Assembly: GCA_958450365.1 (NCBI GenBank)
Contig: CAUEEP010000922.1
Coordinates: 1,612,001 to 1,676,000 of the forward strand
Origin: Mesorhabditis belari
Taxonomy: Eukaryota; Nematoda; Chromadorea; Rhabditida; Rhabditidae
Direction of reading: 5' to 3'
Length of the DNA stretch: 64,000 bases
Part shown: positions 33,880-47,400 of the stretch, in pieces
Layout: each line of letters starts with the position of its first letter
How positions within the stretch are numbered: position 1 is the stretch's first letter
Notes under the pieces: generated by a model
Told to the model about the DNA's origin: nothing
The model's database searches: none
What the model saw: the letters and a program-made list of their open reading frames with translations, nothing else
Translations under genes and position numbers: made by a program

Positions 33880-34135
33880 AATCAAATACTTTTCCACGAT
33901 TTTACCAGTAAGGAAATTGTCAGTAAGGAAAAGGAAAAGGAAGCAGTTGATCCACCATATAATCCAAACATATAACCATCAGATTTTCACCTCTTCAAAT
34001 CGATGCAACATTTCCTTGCGAATTGCCAGTGAAAGAATATCAGTTTAAGAATGCGAAAGAGGTTTAGATTTGGGTGAGCAACTACTTTCAATCACAGAAT
34101 CAAGAGTTTTTCGACAAGGGAATCCGCAATCTGAA
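33880..34135 (+). pseudogene. mariner C-terminal relic, left arm of an inverted duplication
   Basis: Frames give PPYNPN, PSDFHLFKSMQHFLA and FFDKGIRNL, the mariner third-Asp region and C-terminus, with stops. The same DNA in inverse orientation is at 34475-34527 plus 34706-34917. Confidence 0.75.
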
Positions 34136-34289
34136 GCGCAATCAAGAGTTGCGCATTCTTAAACTTTTCCAATTTGTTTTCTTTTCATTTCAATGATTCA
34201 TTTCAATGGTTTATTTCAATGGTTCATTTAAATGGTTCAATTCATGTCGGCCAATCCGCTAAACCTTTCCCAGAACGTCACAACATCGA

Positions 34290-34474
34290 TTTTCTTGAAT
34301 AGCCTGCCTGCTTACCGGACTTAAACCCAATAGAAAATTTGTGGGACATTTTTTTGAGGAATATTTATAATGGAAAGACTTATGACACTATTTCGCAACT
34401 CAAAAAAAGCCATTTTGAAAGCTTGGACGTCAATCATTGTGATTCTATCATTTTGCAATGGATCTTATGGGAAT
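34290..34474 (+). pseudogene. Tc1-like transposase C-terminal fragment
   Basis: LPDLNPIENLWDIFLRNI is the Tc1 block with the third acidic residue, followed by TISQLKKAILKAW. It sits in the spacer between the inverted mariner arms. Confidence 0.75.
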
Positions 34475-34917
34475 TCTTCAGATTGCGGATCCCCTTATCG
34501 AAGAGCTCTTGATTCTGTGATTGAAAGTACAGTCGAACCTCTCTATAACGAACCTCGATATAACGTAAACCTCTCTATAACGTAAGGCGTGACCGGTCCC
34601 GGCCGACGTTAAGCTATATAAAACGGCACTCTATATAACGTAAACCTCTATATAACGTAAGCTATAGCCGTCCCGTGAGTTACGTTATAGAGAGGTTCCA
34701 CTGTAGTTGCTCACCCAAATCTAAACCTCTTTCGCATTCTTAAACTGATATTCTTTCACTGGCAATTCGCAAGGAAATGTTGCATCGATTTGAAGAGGTG
34801 AAAATCTGATGGTTATATGTTTGAATTATATGGTGGATCAACTGCTTCCTTTCCTTTTCCTTACTGACAATTTCCTTACTGGCAAAATCGTGGAAAAATA
34901 TTTGATTTTGGGTCAAG
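34475..34917 (-). pseudogene. inverted right arm of the mariner duplication, split by a MITE
   Basis: 34475-34527 and 34706-34917 together are the complement of 33880-34135. The break falls exactly at a TA, where the 34530-34703 element sits. Confidence 0.75.
34530..34703. mobile_element. pogo-type MITE (CAGTCGAACCTC ends)
   Basis: Ends CAGTCGAACCTCTCTATAACG and the complement of CAGTGGAACCTCTCTATAACG, flanked by TA on both sides. CAGTNGAACCTC ends are typical of the pogo/Tigger group (family knowledge). The interior repeats CTCTATATAACGTAA in both directions. No frame. Confidence 0.85.
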
Positions 34918-35460
34918 GGTTTACTCAATTCATTCAATTTATTTTAATTTATTCAATTTCTTTCCTCAAAAACTTCTCTTATTTCTAATTCAGCTTTACG
35001 TCACCAGCAATTTTATAGCTTCTCCTTTCTTCAAAAATTTGATTTTAATCAAATGTTTGACAAGGGGAATGGCTTCTGTATGTTTTATGGCATTTTGGGG
35101 GAAACTGATAAAATTTACATGGCTTTTTGTGGTTTTCTTTTTGACACACCCAAGAAAAATTTCTTTTTAACAAAAAGATTTTTCAAGAATCTATTTTTTA
35201 AAAAGAAAATTATAGCTTTTAAGAAAGATAGAAGAAGATCACCTTTCTAGAATTCTAGATGTAATCTAGATCTGTCATGTAATGTAATCTAGATCTAATA
35301 AGATAAAGCTAGTGTCCTTTCTTTATTCAATATCCCTTTTAAACTTTACAAAGTCTCTAAACTTTTCAAGCTTTTTTTTTTTTGAAAATTTAAATAAATA
35401 ACTAGACGCTTAAACGTTTTTTGCATTTACATTTACTTAAAAATTTGCATATTTACAGAA

Positions 35461-38400
35461 ATGAGAGGCTTTATACTGTGTGGGTTGTTGTTGCTGGCGA
35501 GTGTTTATGTAAGTGGAATTTTATGTTTTAAAAACCGGTGCTTTGGGATCGTTTATTTACTTAAAAGCATCAAAAGCAGATAAACGATTGCGCTAGTTTT
35601 GAAAGAAATCTCTTTTCTGATTTGATTCTAGTTATAGTCGATGTTAAAGTCTTGCTTGTTAACCCATTCGAAACTTCTGCAGCGAACAATCGCTGCAGCA
35701 AAAACTCAGGAACGGACCGCAGCAGCGATTATTCGCTGCAGCGCTAATTGAGCTATTTTCATTCAATTAATTGTTTTTTTTTTTTTTTGCTGTTTTTCAG
35801 CATTACATGTATATTCGAATTGTAACAGATCTACAAATTACGTGGGCGAAAAAGATGTGTCATATTTACCCGGCATCAATGCAGCCTCTGGTTTTGCATT
35901 GAAATTTTCCATAATAGCTCTAATCTTATAAAGCCGATCTCCTGCAGAATCCAGTTCATTATCACAAAAGCGCAGGTTTCGAAGAATAGATTCAAATTTT
36001 GCTCTTGACGTAATGTGGGAAAAATCCTCCTAATCCAGGCCTGCTACTCCAGTAGTCACGAATCCTCGGTAATTTGACGATTCCCATTTGAAGATACAGA
36101 GCCAGGAAGAGCTTCAAAGATTTTACATCGAAATCCTGCCAGTTTGTTTTCCTTTTTCCATGTTTATTAGATTCGCCTACTAACATATTGATTAATTTGT
36201 CGTCGATAAAATAAGAATAATAATCGATAGGATCTTGAAAAGTACTGAAGTCAAATCCAAATCGTTCTTCATCAAAAATAAATGGTGTAGGAGACTCTCT
36301 TACATCTTTCCAACCATAAATAAACTGCTTCGGAGTCAAAAATGTCAAAAAAGGGCTTGGTCCGCAGACGAAAAAAAAGAAAAAACGCTTCGGTTTCGAA
36401 TGGGTTAAAGAGCCTTGCTTGTTAAAGAGCCTTGATTGTTAAAGAGCCTTGCTTGTTAAAGGCTTGCTTGTTAAAGAGCCTTGCTTGTTAAAGAGCCTTG
36501 CTTGTTAAAGAGCCTTGATTGTTAAAGAGCCTTGCTTGTTAAAGAACCTTGCTTGTTAAAGAGCCTTGCTTGTTAAAGAGCCTTGCTTGTTAAAGAACCT
36601 TGCTTGTTAAAGAGCCTTGATTGTTAAAGCCTTGCTTGTTAAAGAACCTTGCTTGTTAAAGAGCCTTGATTGTTAAAGCCTTGCTTGTTAAAGAGCCTTG
36701 CTTGTTAAAGAGCCTTGCTTGTTAAAGAGCCTTGCTAATCCTAGAACTCTATTTTCTTTCAGATTTTACTATTTCTTCTAGAATCTTCTAGGATTTTGTA
36801 CCTGTTTCTATGCTTTAAGTATAGTTTTTTTCTTTGTTTTCTTTGTTTTTTATACCGTATTTTCTCTAATACTAGTGCACCGTGAGCGTCGCCTAAATTC
36901 CTTGAAATCTCGAGAACCGCTTATCAGAACCTATCGATGTGGGGTCGGAAAATGTAGCTGACGATGAGATCTAGTGGGGGCTTTGAGAGTTGAGCTTCTG
37001 CAAAAGCTTGGAAACTGTAAAATCGTCACCAACTGTGTTCCTTCCGAGTAATATTGTAAATAATTACTCGGAAGGAACACAATCTATTCAAAATCGCCAG
37101 TAAATAGCCAGTAAATAATTACTTGAGTAAAATTTTGCCTAATTCGTAATTCGTAATTCTTTACTCGATTAATCGACCTTTTCCGCCGAGTAACTACGAG
37201 TAATCCTCTTTACACGTCGATTAAATTCAATATCTTTCCATTTGAAGAGATTTTCCCCACCGAAATCAGTTAAACAGTTGAATATTTTTAAAAGAAATCG
37301 TATATAACTCAGCGCTCATGATTTTTGAGTCAATTTTTTGCAATAATTCTCGCCAAAAGTTTCTCATTTAACTCGATTACTCGTACGGTAATTTTTCCTA
37401 AGTGTGCGTTTTAAAAAAAAAGCGTATTACTTGCGATTTGCGATTTGCGAAATGCGAACACACTCTAATTTCGAAAACTAGAGCCAAATTGGAGCTTTGA
37501 TTTCAAGCTCAAACAAATAAGAGCTCGTCTTTAGAAGAAGAACTGTAGAAATAAGATAAATAAGAAATAAGCCAAATAAGAAATAAGCCAAATAAGAAAT
37601 AAGAAATAAGCCAAATAAGAAATAAGCCAAATAAGAAATAAGCCAAATAAGATAAATAAGAAATAAGCCAAATAAGAAATAAGATAAATAAGAAATAAGA
37701 AATAAGACAAATAAGAAATAAGCCAAATAAGAAATAAGACAAATAAGAAATAAGACAAATAAGACAAATAAGAACTACTGTAGAACTATAAATAGAGTAC
37801 AGTAGAAAGTAGAAAAATGAAACATTTAACTGAATAATTGTCTTACAATTCTTTAAAGAATAAATGTTTTTAGGCTTCCAGCTCCCCATCCACCGTTGCC
37901 TCATCCGTGGCAAGCGGTTTGATTTCAATTTTTGGGAATAAAACTGAAAATTTCATTTTAGATCCACCATCCAGCAGCAGTGGTAAGGAAATGCTGAAAT
38001 TTTTCTTTTTGTTTGTTGTGTTTTGCCTGAATATTTAAAACTTATTGAAGAATTTAGTTGGCGTCGATGGAAGTTCGACAGCGCAAGGTTTTGAATTCAA
38101 AATCTCCAATATTATTGAATATTTTAAATAAAAGCTTTTATGGTTTTAACTGAGAAAATTTAGGTACCAGTTTGCCGCAAAGTTCGACAATGCAAGGTTT
38201 TTTTTAAAATCAAAATATATTTGGAAATATTAGTTTTAGGCTCAACTGGTACAAAAGGTGATTTGGCTTTGATCGCTCAATCAATTGTATATTTATTTAT
38301 GTGGATAAGGGTTGTGAGTTCGAAACAAAAGCCAAAAACAAAAGCAAAGCAGCTTCTAGCAACAGGATAACCTGTACAATCATTGACTTTGACGCCAACG

Positions 38401-41400
38401 ATCATTGACTTTGACGCCAACGATCATTGGCTTTGACGCCAACGATCATTGACTTTGACGCCATTGACAATATCGCACGATAAGAACGATAAAATCAGTT
38501 CTTTATCATCACCTTTATGATTTACAAGTGTTAAATGCTAGATTTGTATCAAATCAGAGAACTTTACTGTACATTTATTGATTCTAATGTATGAAAATCG
38601 TACAGTAGCTCAAGGAATGGATACTCTTATGCTAGAAATCACATTGATACTTAAAATTGGTATTATAGCAGACCAAAATTGATCTTGTGTACTTGTACAG
38701 AAAATAAAAATGATCCAGTTAGGTAAATGATTTGAGATTTAACTGGATTCATCCAGAAATTGATCCAGAAATTGATCCAGAAATCGATCCAGAAATTGAT
38801 CAAGAATCGATCAGAAATTGATCCAGAAATCGATCCAGAAATCGATCCAGAAATCGATCTTTTCTAGCCACCCAGCCTTCCGCAGCCACTTCGACAACGG
38901 GAAACCCAGGTAAGAAAAGAAAATAACCATTTACCTGTTTACTCATTGATCTTTTCTAGCCACCCAGCCTGCCAAAGCCACTCACACAACGGAAAGCCCC
39001 GGTAAGAAAAGAAAATAATTATTTACCCAATACCTTTTTACTCATCAATCCTTTTTGAAAATAATTAGACAAAAAAACTCAAGAAGATTAAGATTTTGTG
39101 GGTTTTATTTGAAAGAGAAAGCTAAATGCAATACGTACGTACGTAAAAAGTGCAGTACGCAAAAGGATTTAAAGGCAATTGAGTAGAAGAAAGTCGAGAG
39201 AAATGGAAAGAAAACAAAAGTATTCTTAAATGATAAATAGAAAACGGGCGGAACGATATAATAGGAAGATAAATTGGTGAAAGTGGAAGAAAACTTTAGG
39301 ATTTAGCATAAAAACCGGAGAAACTTCACAATTTCATTATGGAAAACATTCACAATTCCATTATGGAAACAGGAAATGAAATGAATAGAAAAAGAGAATT
39401 GTGGGAATTGTGGGAATCAATAGGAATAGAAAGATCAAATAGTCTATAGAAAACTAACTAAGGAAATGATAGCTTTTGCTTAAACTCTTGTTTAAACTCT
39501 TGCTTAAGCTCTTTAAGCTCTTGCTTAAGCTCTTTAAGCTCTTGTTTAAGCTCTTGTTTAAGCTCTTGTTTAAGCTCTTGTTTAAGCTCTTGTTTAAGCT
39601 CTTGTTTAAGCTCTTGTTTAAGCTCTTGTTTAAGCTCTTGTTTAAGCTCTTGTTTAAGCTCTTTAAGCTCTTGTTTAAGCTCTTGTTTAAGCTCTTGTTT
39701 AAGCTCTTGTTTAAGCTCTTTAAGCTCTTGTTTAAGCTCTTGTTTAAGCTCTTGTTTAAGCTCTTGTTTAATCTCTTGTTTAAGCTCTTGTTTAATCTCT
39801 TGCTTAAGCTCTTGTTTAAGCTCTTGTTTAAGCTCTTGTTTAATCTCTTGTTTAATCTCTTTTCCGTTACCTAAAGCTTCGGAATGTCAGCTTTGGCCTC
39901 AGTTAATAATTCAAAACTTTGCAAAACTGACAAAAGATCTCAGATAATTCTTAACTTTTATATAGTTTTTAAGAAATTACTTTAAACTTTCGAATGGTAT
40001 AAAAGAAAATTCGATTTGAACAACAAATGGAGTGACAAAATTGAGTCCAGAAAAGAAAAACAGCAGCTAAAGAGAGAGAACAGTTGACAGAGAACGTTTT
40101 GTATCGAGATTTTTTCAGGAATCGCTCTATCAATTTATCTATAGAATTAAAATCATTATCAAACCATCCTGTTGACTTGTACTTGTTTAGGCCCAAGTAC
40201 TGAACCCCAGTCAACCGTAACAGGACCAACTCCGGCCTCCACTCTGACGCCATCGGCTAACCCTGACACCACGCCTGCTGGGACAAGTGAGTTTAGATAG
40301 AATTGATCAAAAGTAGAGTTGTTGTTTGTTTGTTCATCTGTTCGTCTGTCTGTTTGTCTGTCTGTCTGTTTGTCTGTTCGTCTGTTCGTCTGTCTGTTTG
40401 TCTGTTCGTCTGTTCGTCTGTCTGTTTGTCTGTTTGCTTGTTTGTTTGTTTGTTTGTTTGTTTGTTTGTTTGTTTTCTTTGGTTAGATAGAATTGATCAA
40501 AAGTATCATCTTGAAAACTGTAGATAAAAAAGACACAGAATTGATCTATCTACGATTTTCTAGCTTCAAAATAGTTTCAAAGGTTTCAAAGGATTGAATT
40601 CCAGCCGGCGCACCCACCACCACCACTACCACCACTACCACCACCACTCCGATCCCGATCACTGTCAAGAAAGCTCGTAGGTTTCGGATTTTCAATTTTA
40701 TACTTATTTTAGCTCTAAAGCTATTGTAAATCTATTCAAATTTTTGAATAAACATCTATTTCATCAATTTTGGTTTTAGAATAGGGTGGATCTTCTTTTG
40801 ATAACTCTAAGGTATGGTAATATGTAGGTATGGTAGGTAATACCTATCATAAATCCTGAAATAATACCCCAGCCCCATAATCACCGTGCGGAGTGTTGCG
40901 TAGTCTAGCTTTGAACGAGTTTTTCTCGACACTGGCTTATGCTACAATGCGCGTTTAAATGCTTGCTGTTGGTTTGTTCAATTGAAGTATTTTTGGTATC
41001 ATTAGAATTCCCAAGTCTTTCTCTATCGATTAGTAGAAAAACTATTGAAATTGGACAACTGCACACCGAGAAATTTGAGCTTAAAGTTTGCTAATGGCAA
41101 AGGGTCGTCACTTTCCCGTTGCCTAACTTTGACCTCAAATTTCTTCGTGTTGGATTATCCAATTTAAATCTTTTTGGTATCATTAGAATCCCCAAGTCTT
41201 TCTCTATCGAAAATAGCTGAAATTCAGGGCTATTTTTTGATACCAAAGCCGCATTTTTTGAAAGTACGGGCGCTTTGAAAAAAATGAAATACTAAAGAAC
41301 TTTTGCGACTACGCGACTGTACGAGGGCGGGGTATTATTAAAGTATTTACGGTAGGTATAGTGGTAGATATGGAATAATATGGTACAAACAATACCTCTA

Positions 41401-44400
41401 AGCCCTAAATGTAGGGAAAACCCTCATATAGATGAGAGAAAAAAGCTAATCATCTAACAATCTAACCGGGATTGAACCATTGAGCTCCCGACTAAGATAC
41501 AGCGCTTTTAGCCAGTCGGCTAAGTACAGTCGACTCTCTAGAATAAGTACAGTCGACTCTCTAGAATAAGTACAGTCGACAGTCGGCTAAGTAGGGTCGA
41601 CAGTCGGCTAAGTAGGGTCGACAGTCGGCTAAGTAGGGTCGACAGTCGGCTAAGTACAGTCGACTCTCTAGAATAAGTACAGTCGACTCTCTAGAATAAG
41701 TACAGTCGACAGTCGGCTAAGTAGGGTCGACAGTCGGCTAAGTAGGGTCGACAGTCGGCTAAGTAGGGTCGACAGTCGGCTAAGTACAGTCGACTCTCTA
41801 GAATAAGTACAGTCGACTCTCTAGAATAAGTACAGTCGACAGTCGGCTAAGTAGGGTCGACAGTCGGCTAAGTACAGTCGACAGTCGGCTAAGTACAGTC
41901 GACTCTCTAGAATAATTCAAACCTTTTCAGAAGTCACAATGGCATGCGATAATGGACGATGCAAATATCTGCTTCAGGTAAGGAAATTTAAAAAATAAAG
42001 CACTCAGCTAAGTGTTTTAGATAAAAATAGATATCTATTTATAGAGAATCTTGATAAGGAAAGATAAGATAAGATAAGATAAGATAAGATAAGATAAGAT
42101 AAGACAAGATAAGATAAGACAAGATTTATCTTCTACAGGTTCCTCGTCTCAGCAAAGCGTTTATGCAACAACAAGAGGGAATCTTGGCCACTGATCAGTG
42201 GGGTTTTTTCGATAAATTGGGAAAGAAAGTCTCATCTTCAGTTAAAACTTTAGAGCACTTCTTGACAACGAAGAAAAAAAGTATCAAAATTTGACAAATA
42301 CGAACGATGTGAAGGATATTGAGGAAAAGTTTAACGAGCTCAATAAGAGTGTGCAGGAAGCGATTGGGTGAGTGTTTTTTGCTCCATTTGTTGTTCCAAA
42401 TTCGGTGAGTGAAAGGAAAAGAGAAAGAATACAAAAGAAAGAATGGAGAATTTATAAAATGATTCTAATTGAATGACAGACTGGTGATCAAAATAATCCA
42501 AAACATTGATCACTTTTCTGATCGATCTATTGGGTTGGTGAATTGAAAATTGCGGGACTTTGAACTAAAATTCATTCAACATAAAACCATCAATTCATTG
42601 CAAATAATTTCCATTATTATTGACGACTTCTGCCCATTTTACAGGCAATTTGCGGATTTACAGGCAATTTTCTCTGCTAGGATTTTGGTTTTGAATCGAA
42701 AAACTTTCAAAGCCAATTTTTGACTGCTTCTTCCGAATCGAAGTGTTCTCCCGCAAGCTCATTACTCATCATCCGGAATAAATAGTAATCAAAAGGTCCG
42801 GACTGTATGGGGAATGCGCCAAAAGTTCCCAAATAAGGCTATTTATTTTAGAGCGAGTCAGTTTTGCAACATGAGGGCGCGCGTTGTCGTGGATGAGAAC
42901 GATCTTTGACTTGGAGGGCCTATTCTTCTTCAGGGATTCATTCACCTTTCCCAACCGTTCACCGTATTTGATTGCATTAACTCTATCCATGTCTTGTCTG
43001 TCTTGCTATCCAGCAAATCCCAGTACAAATGTGTGAGACAAGTGTGAGACTCAAAAATCGAGGACTGGAGATGTCCCAGTGTTCCAGTTCTCACACTTTC
43101 TTCAAAAGAAACTCATTTTGGTGTCAATAGAAAAGTTGTAGAGAAACAAAAATTAGGCTTATAGCCAAATTTCCAAACAGATACACTTAGCAATTTCGCT
43201 TAAAATGCAAGTCTTGTGAAAGTTTCGTAAATTTGGCATTTCTTGAAAACCAGTTTTTGAATCGTTCTGAAAATTTGGATATAAGCTTGATTTTTGATTC
43301 TCTACAATTTTTCCCTGACACCAAAATGGGTTTCTTTTGAAGAAAGTGCTCAAACTGTCACATATGACAATAGCCGGCAGTTTTCAATTCACCAACCCAA
43401 TATATTGACTATTTTAACGATCATTTGATGAAGGATGAAATTACGCATCGAATGACACCAAAAACAACTTAAAATATAATATTCATGCAAAATGAAATAT
43501 TGGTCAAAATATGGCTGAAAAAATGAAAAAAAGAGCCGTACAGTAAGGCAGACAGAAAGACAGACAGAAAGACAGACAGATACCGTAACCCCCCTCCCCC
43601 TCCTTTTCCGTCATTTCATCTGTGAAAATTCGTAAATTTGGTATTTCCTGAAAACCAGTTTTTGAATCGTTCTGAAAATTTGGATATAAGCTTGATTTTT
43701 GATTCTCTACAACTTTTCTATTGACACTAAAATGGGTTTCTTTTGAAGAAAGTGCTCAAACTGTCACATATGACAATAGTCGGCAGTTTTCAATTCACCA
43801 ACCCAATATTATCCAGTTAGCATCTTTTTTTTTCAATTTAGAATTGCACAGAATTGAATCTAGTTTCTAAAAACAAGCAGCTACTCGTTAAAAACAAGCA
43901 GCTACTCGTTAAAAACAAGCAGCTACTTGTTATCTAAAACCTCCCCAACTACCATAATCTTTTTCTCTATTTTTATCCAATTTCGATCTTCTTTTTCCAC
44001 TTTTAAGAAACATTTTCACGTATTTCTTAAACAAAACTTCTTTAAGAACAAATTTAAGAACAAATTCGAGCTCAGAATAGAGCAATGAGTGACAAGATTG
44101 CTCAAAATCAAGAGAAAACAAAGTTTTTTCGATCATTTTTGAGTTTACCTTGAAGAATTCCTTCAAGTTTTTCAATTTTCAATAGTTTTGTAAATGCTAA
44201 ATGTTACTTTAAAGGGAATACAATCGAATTCAAGACGCTCTGAAGAATATCCCGACTCAATCAATTGCCACAAACACGAGTGCCACGAAGATTCAAAGTT
44301 ACATCACAACGCTGAGAACTCTAGCAAATACGACGTGCTTCTATGATGAGTGCCTTAAACGTGAGTTTTGATACAGTACTGGAAAGATATAGTACTGTTG

Positions 44401-47400
44401 TACGGAAATAAAGATATTGTACTGTTGTACGGAAATAAAGATATAGTACTGTTGTACAGAAATAAACAATCATTTGATACAGTACGGTATTTGTGTGCTT
44501 TCTAATAGATGAAGAATTTGAGAAAACTATTGTAATCTTTTCATTTTCAGCCGCAACGACGACAGTGAGTGAGTTTCTTTCGATCGCTTTCGTATTATCG
44601 ATATTTGGATCTCTGGTAAAGTTCTGAATGAACCCTTTAGCTTCAACCACACCCACCACCACAACAACAACGCCAAATCCGTGCAATGGAAAAGATCCGT
44701 GCAATGGTCAAGCAGATTGTAAGGTAGGATTTTGATTGACTAGAATTTTGATTGGCTGGCTCTGGTAGTTCTAGAAAAGTGGTATGTTTTCAGGAGACGA
44801 TCTCAAATAATTTTCGAACAATTTCCAAGTAATTTCGACTCGGCTAGGTTCTTTAAAGAACATCAAACCCCTACCGTCATCTAATTCGGTTGATGTTGTA
44901 ACTGAAAAGAAAATCAATAATAACGTCAATATACTAACGTCAAAATCTGAAAATTTCGATTTGAAACTCATGTTGAACGTAAAAGAAAAACAAGAAAAAC
45001 AAAAAAATCTATATAAAAAGTAATTTGTAGTTATTTAGTTATAGTAATCTCATTGATAAAGAATCATTGATAGGATTTTGGCTACGGTAACTAAGCCTAC
45101 AGGAGCTGAGGTTGCAATAGCTAAGACTACAGTAGCTAGGTTGCAATAGCCAAGCCTACAGTAGCTGAGGTTGCAATAGCTAGGCCTACAGTAGCTGAGG
45201 TTGCAATAGCTAGGCCTACAGTAGCTGAGATTGCAATAGCTAGGCCTACAGTAGCTAAAACTACAGTAGCTAAAGCAAACACTAACACTTGTCAGTTGTT
45301 GCTATTACTTTAGATTTTAAACCTTATCAACTAGGGAATCATTTAAAAGTGATGATCTAAAACTTTCAGAGTGTCAGCGGGAAAGCCGCGTGTGAGCCAT
45401 GTCGCGGAAACCTTGCTAATGGGCTCATGTGTGCTACGAGTGAGTTGATAAAAACGAAATTTCTGTCATTGCAAGGGTTACTGTACATACAGAGTTGTCC
45501 AGGATTACGCAAATTAAAGAACTTAAAGATTTAAAGACCATTTTACATTAAAATGAAACTAAAGCAGAAAAAAATTCATTTTACAACAATAATACAATAA
45601 TTTAACTTGAAAAGTTACTTTTTTTTTCAAAAAGATTTTCCTTGGCGGCAACACAGGGATCGAGCTTTGGCTTAGGCTCTCTTTGGGCCTAAGGTTTGGG
45701 CTTAGGCTCTCTTTGGGCCTAAGGTTTGGGCTTAGGCTCTCTTTGGGCCTAAGGTTTGGGCTTAGGCTTGGACTTAGTGCGAAGGCTAGCGGCTAGCGCC
45801 TCGCACTAAATCTATTTGGGTTTAGGCTGAACCCCCATTTTCTGGATTAGGCTTAGGCTTAGGCTGCGTTCATCGTTGTGAGAAGGCAGGGCGTGTTCAG
45901 CTCTCGTCCTACCTTCTCAGCTTCTCAGCTTTCGAAAGAGCTTTCTTCAAAGAATCGACTGTTGGGATTTCAAGCAAACTTTTGCTTCATACAGAATAAT
46001 TGAGGGCTTGATTAAAATCGATAATATCGGAGAAATTCTGCTTTCACGAATCTTGAACGATTCGAGCTTTGTGTGGGTGATTCATCCTGTTGATACATCC
46101 TCTTGAAAGCACCAAATCATGTTTCAAAAAGACTTTTTAGTCCATGAATGTACTTCTTGCTTAAGCATTTTTAAATAATTGATCGCATTTACTTTGATTT
46201 CTTGTGGAACAAAAAAACAGAGGAGTCTTTCCGTCAGCGCAGCGCAGGCTATCAATGATTTGGGCCATCAATGATTTGGGCCATCAATGATTTGGGCCAT
46301 CAATGATTTGGGCCATCAATGATTTGGGCCATCAATGATTTGGGCCATCAATGATTTGGGCCATCAATGATTTGGGCCATCAATGATTTGGGCCATCAAT
46401 GATTTGGCCCATCAAACAACCTGCTCGTGCCACAGATTGGCTAGATTGAGTCTTGGCATAAGTCCGATTGCTTTGATGGTTTGAAAACTGTTTTGATGGT
46501 TTAAACTGTTCGACATAGAAAAGTTTTTCATCGGTGAAGAGAATTTTCCGATCAACGATACCATTGATCGATCAACGATACCATTGAACGATCAACGATA
46601 CCAAGCGAAGCAAAAGTTGCTTCGAAAGATCCTCGCGTTTCCTTTTGCTGGCTAACCTAAGGGATTGGCTTTTGGAAAACTTGTAAGCTTTCATTTCAAG
46701 ACGATTTTTGACAATACAGCCCATAAAAGTTCGAGAAATTCCCATATTCTTTGTCATCCTGGCCTGCGAACGAGTGGCTTAGCTGATCTCAAGTAGCTGA
46801 TCTTGAGTAGCTGATCTTGAGTAGCTGATCTTGAGTAGCTGATCTTGAGTAGCTGATCTTGAGTAGCTGATCTTGAGTAGCTGATCTTGAGTAGCTGATC
46901 TTGAGTAGCTGATCTTGAGTAGCTGATCTTGAGTAGCTGATCTTGAGTAGCTGATCTTGAGTAGCTGATCTTGAGTAGCTGATCTTGAGTAGCTGATCTC
47001 GAACCTTCTTGAACAAGCCTTGGTGACAACGGTCGCTTTACAACCACGTCCTCGACGATTAGAATCTTTTCCTAACTCTTGAAAGCGTTTGATCGCGTAA
47101 ACAAGTTGTCTGCATATCATCAATCGCTTAGAGATATCCATCGCCAGAATGTCACGCTTGTGTAAGTCGATGATCGCATCTTGATACAATGATTTCTTAG
47201 CCATCTTTAAAAAGAAAATTAGAGAAAAAATAGTACGTAAATCGATAAATAAATAAAATAAACTAAAAGAAAGATAAAAACAATATAAATTGTAAGCAAA
47301 AATAGGTAATATCAACGGTAAAATATGTAATAGCAAGCAAGTCCAGGATTACGGCGACTAGGTGGTCGCCTGGACTTGCTGGACTGGACTTGCTGGACTC

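Noticed and set aside
37478..37928. Hydrophobic minus-strand frames that look like a multi-pass membrane protein
   Set aside because: Translation of an AATAAGCC repeat on the antisense strand of the CUB gene's first intron.
39476..39874. 132-aa Lys-Leu-Leu-Phe frame resembling an amphipathic peptide
   Set aside because: A 12-bp tandem repeat in an intron; no splice sites or start context.
41506..41912. Regularly spaced repeats that might suggest a CRISPR array
   Set aside because: Units are directly adjacent without unique spacers, and the genome is eukaryotic.
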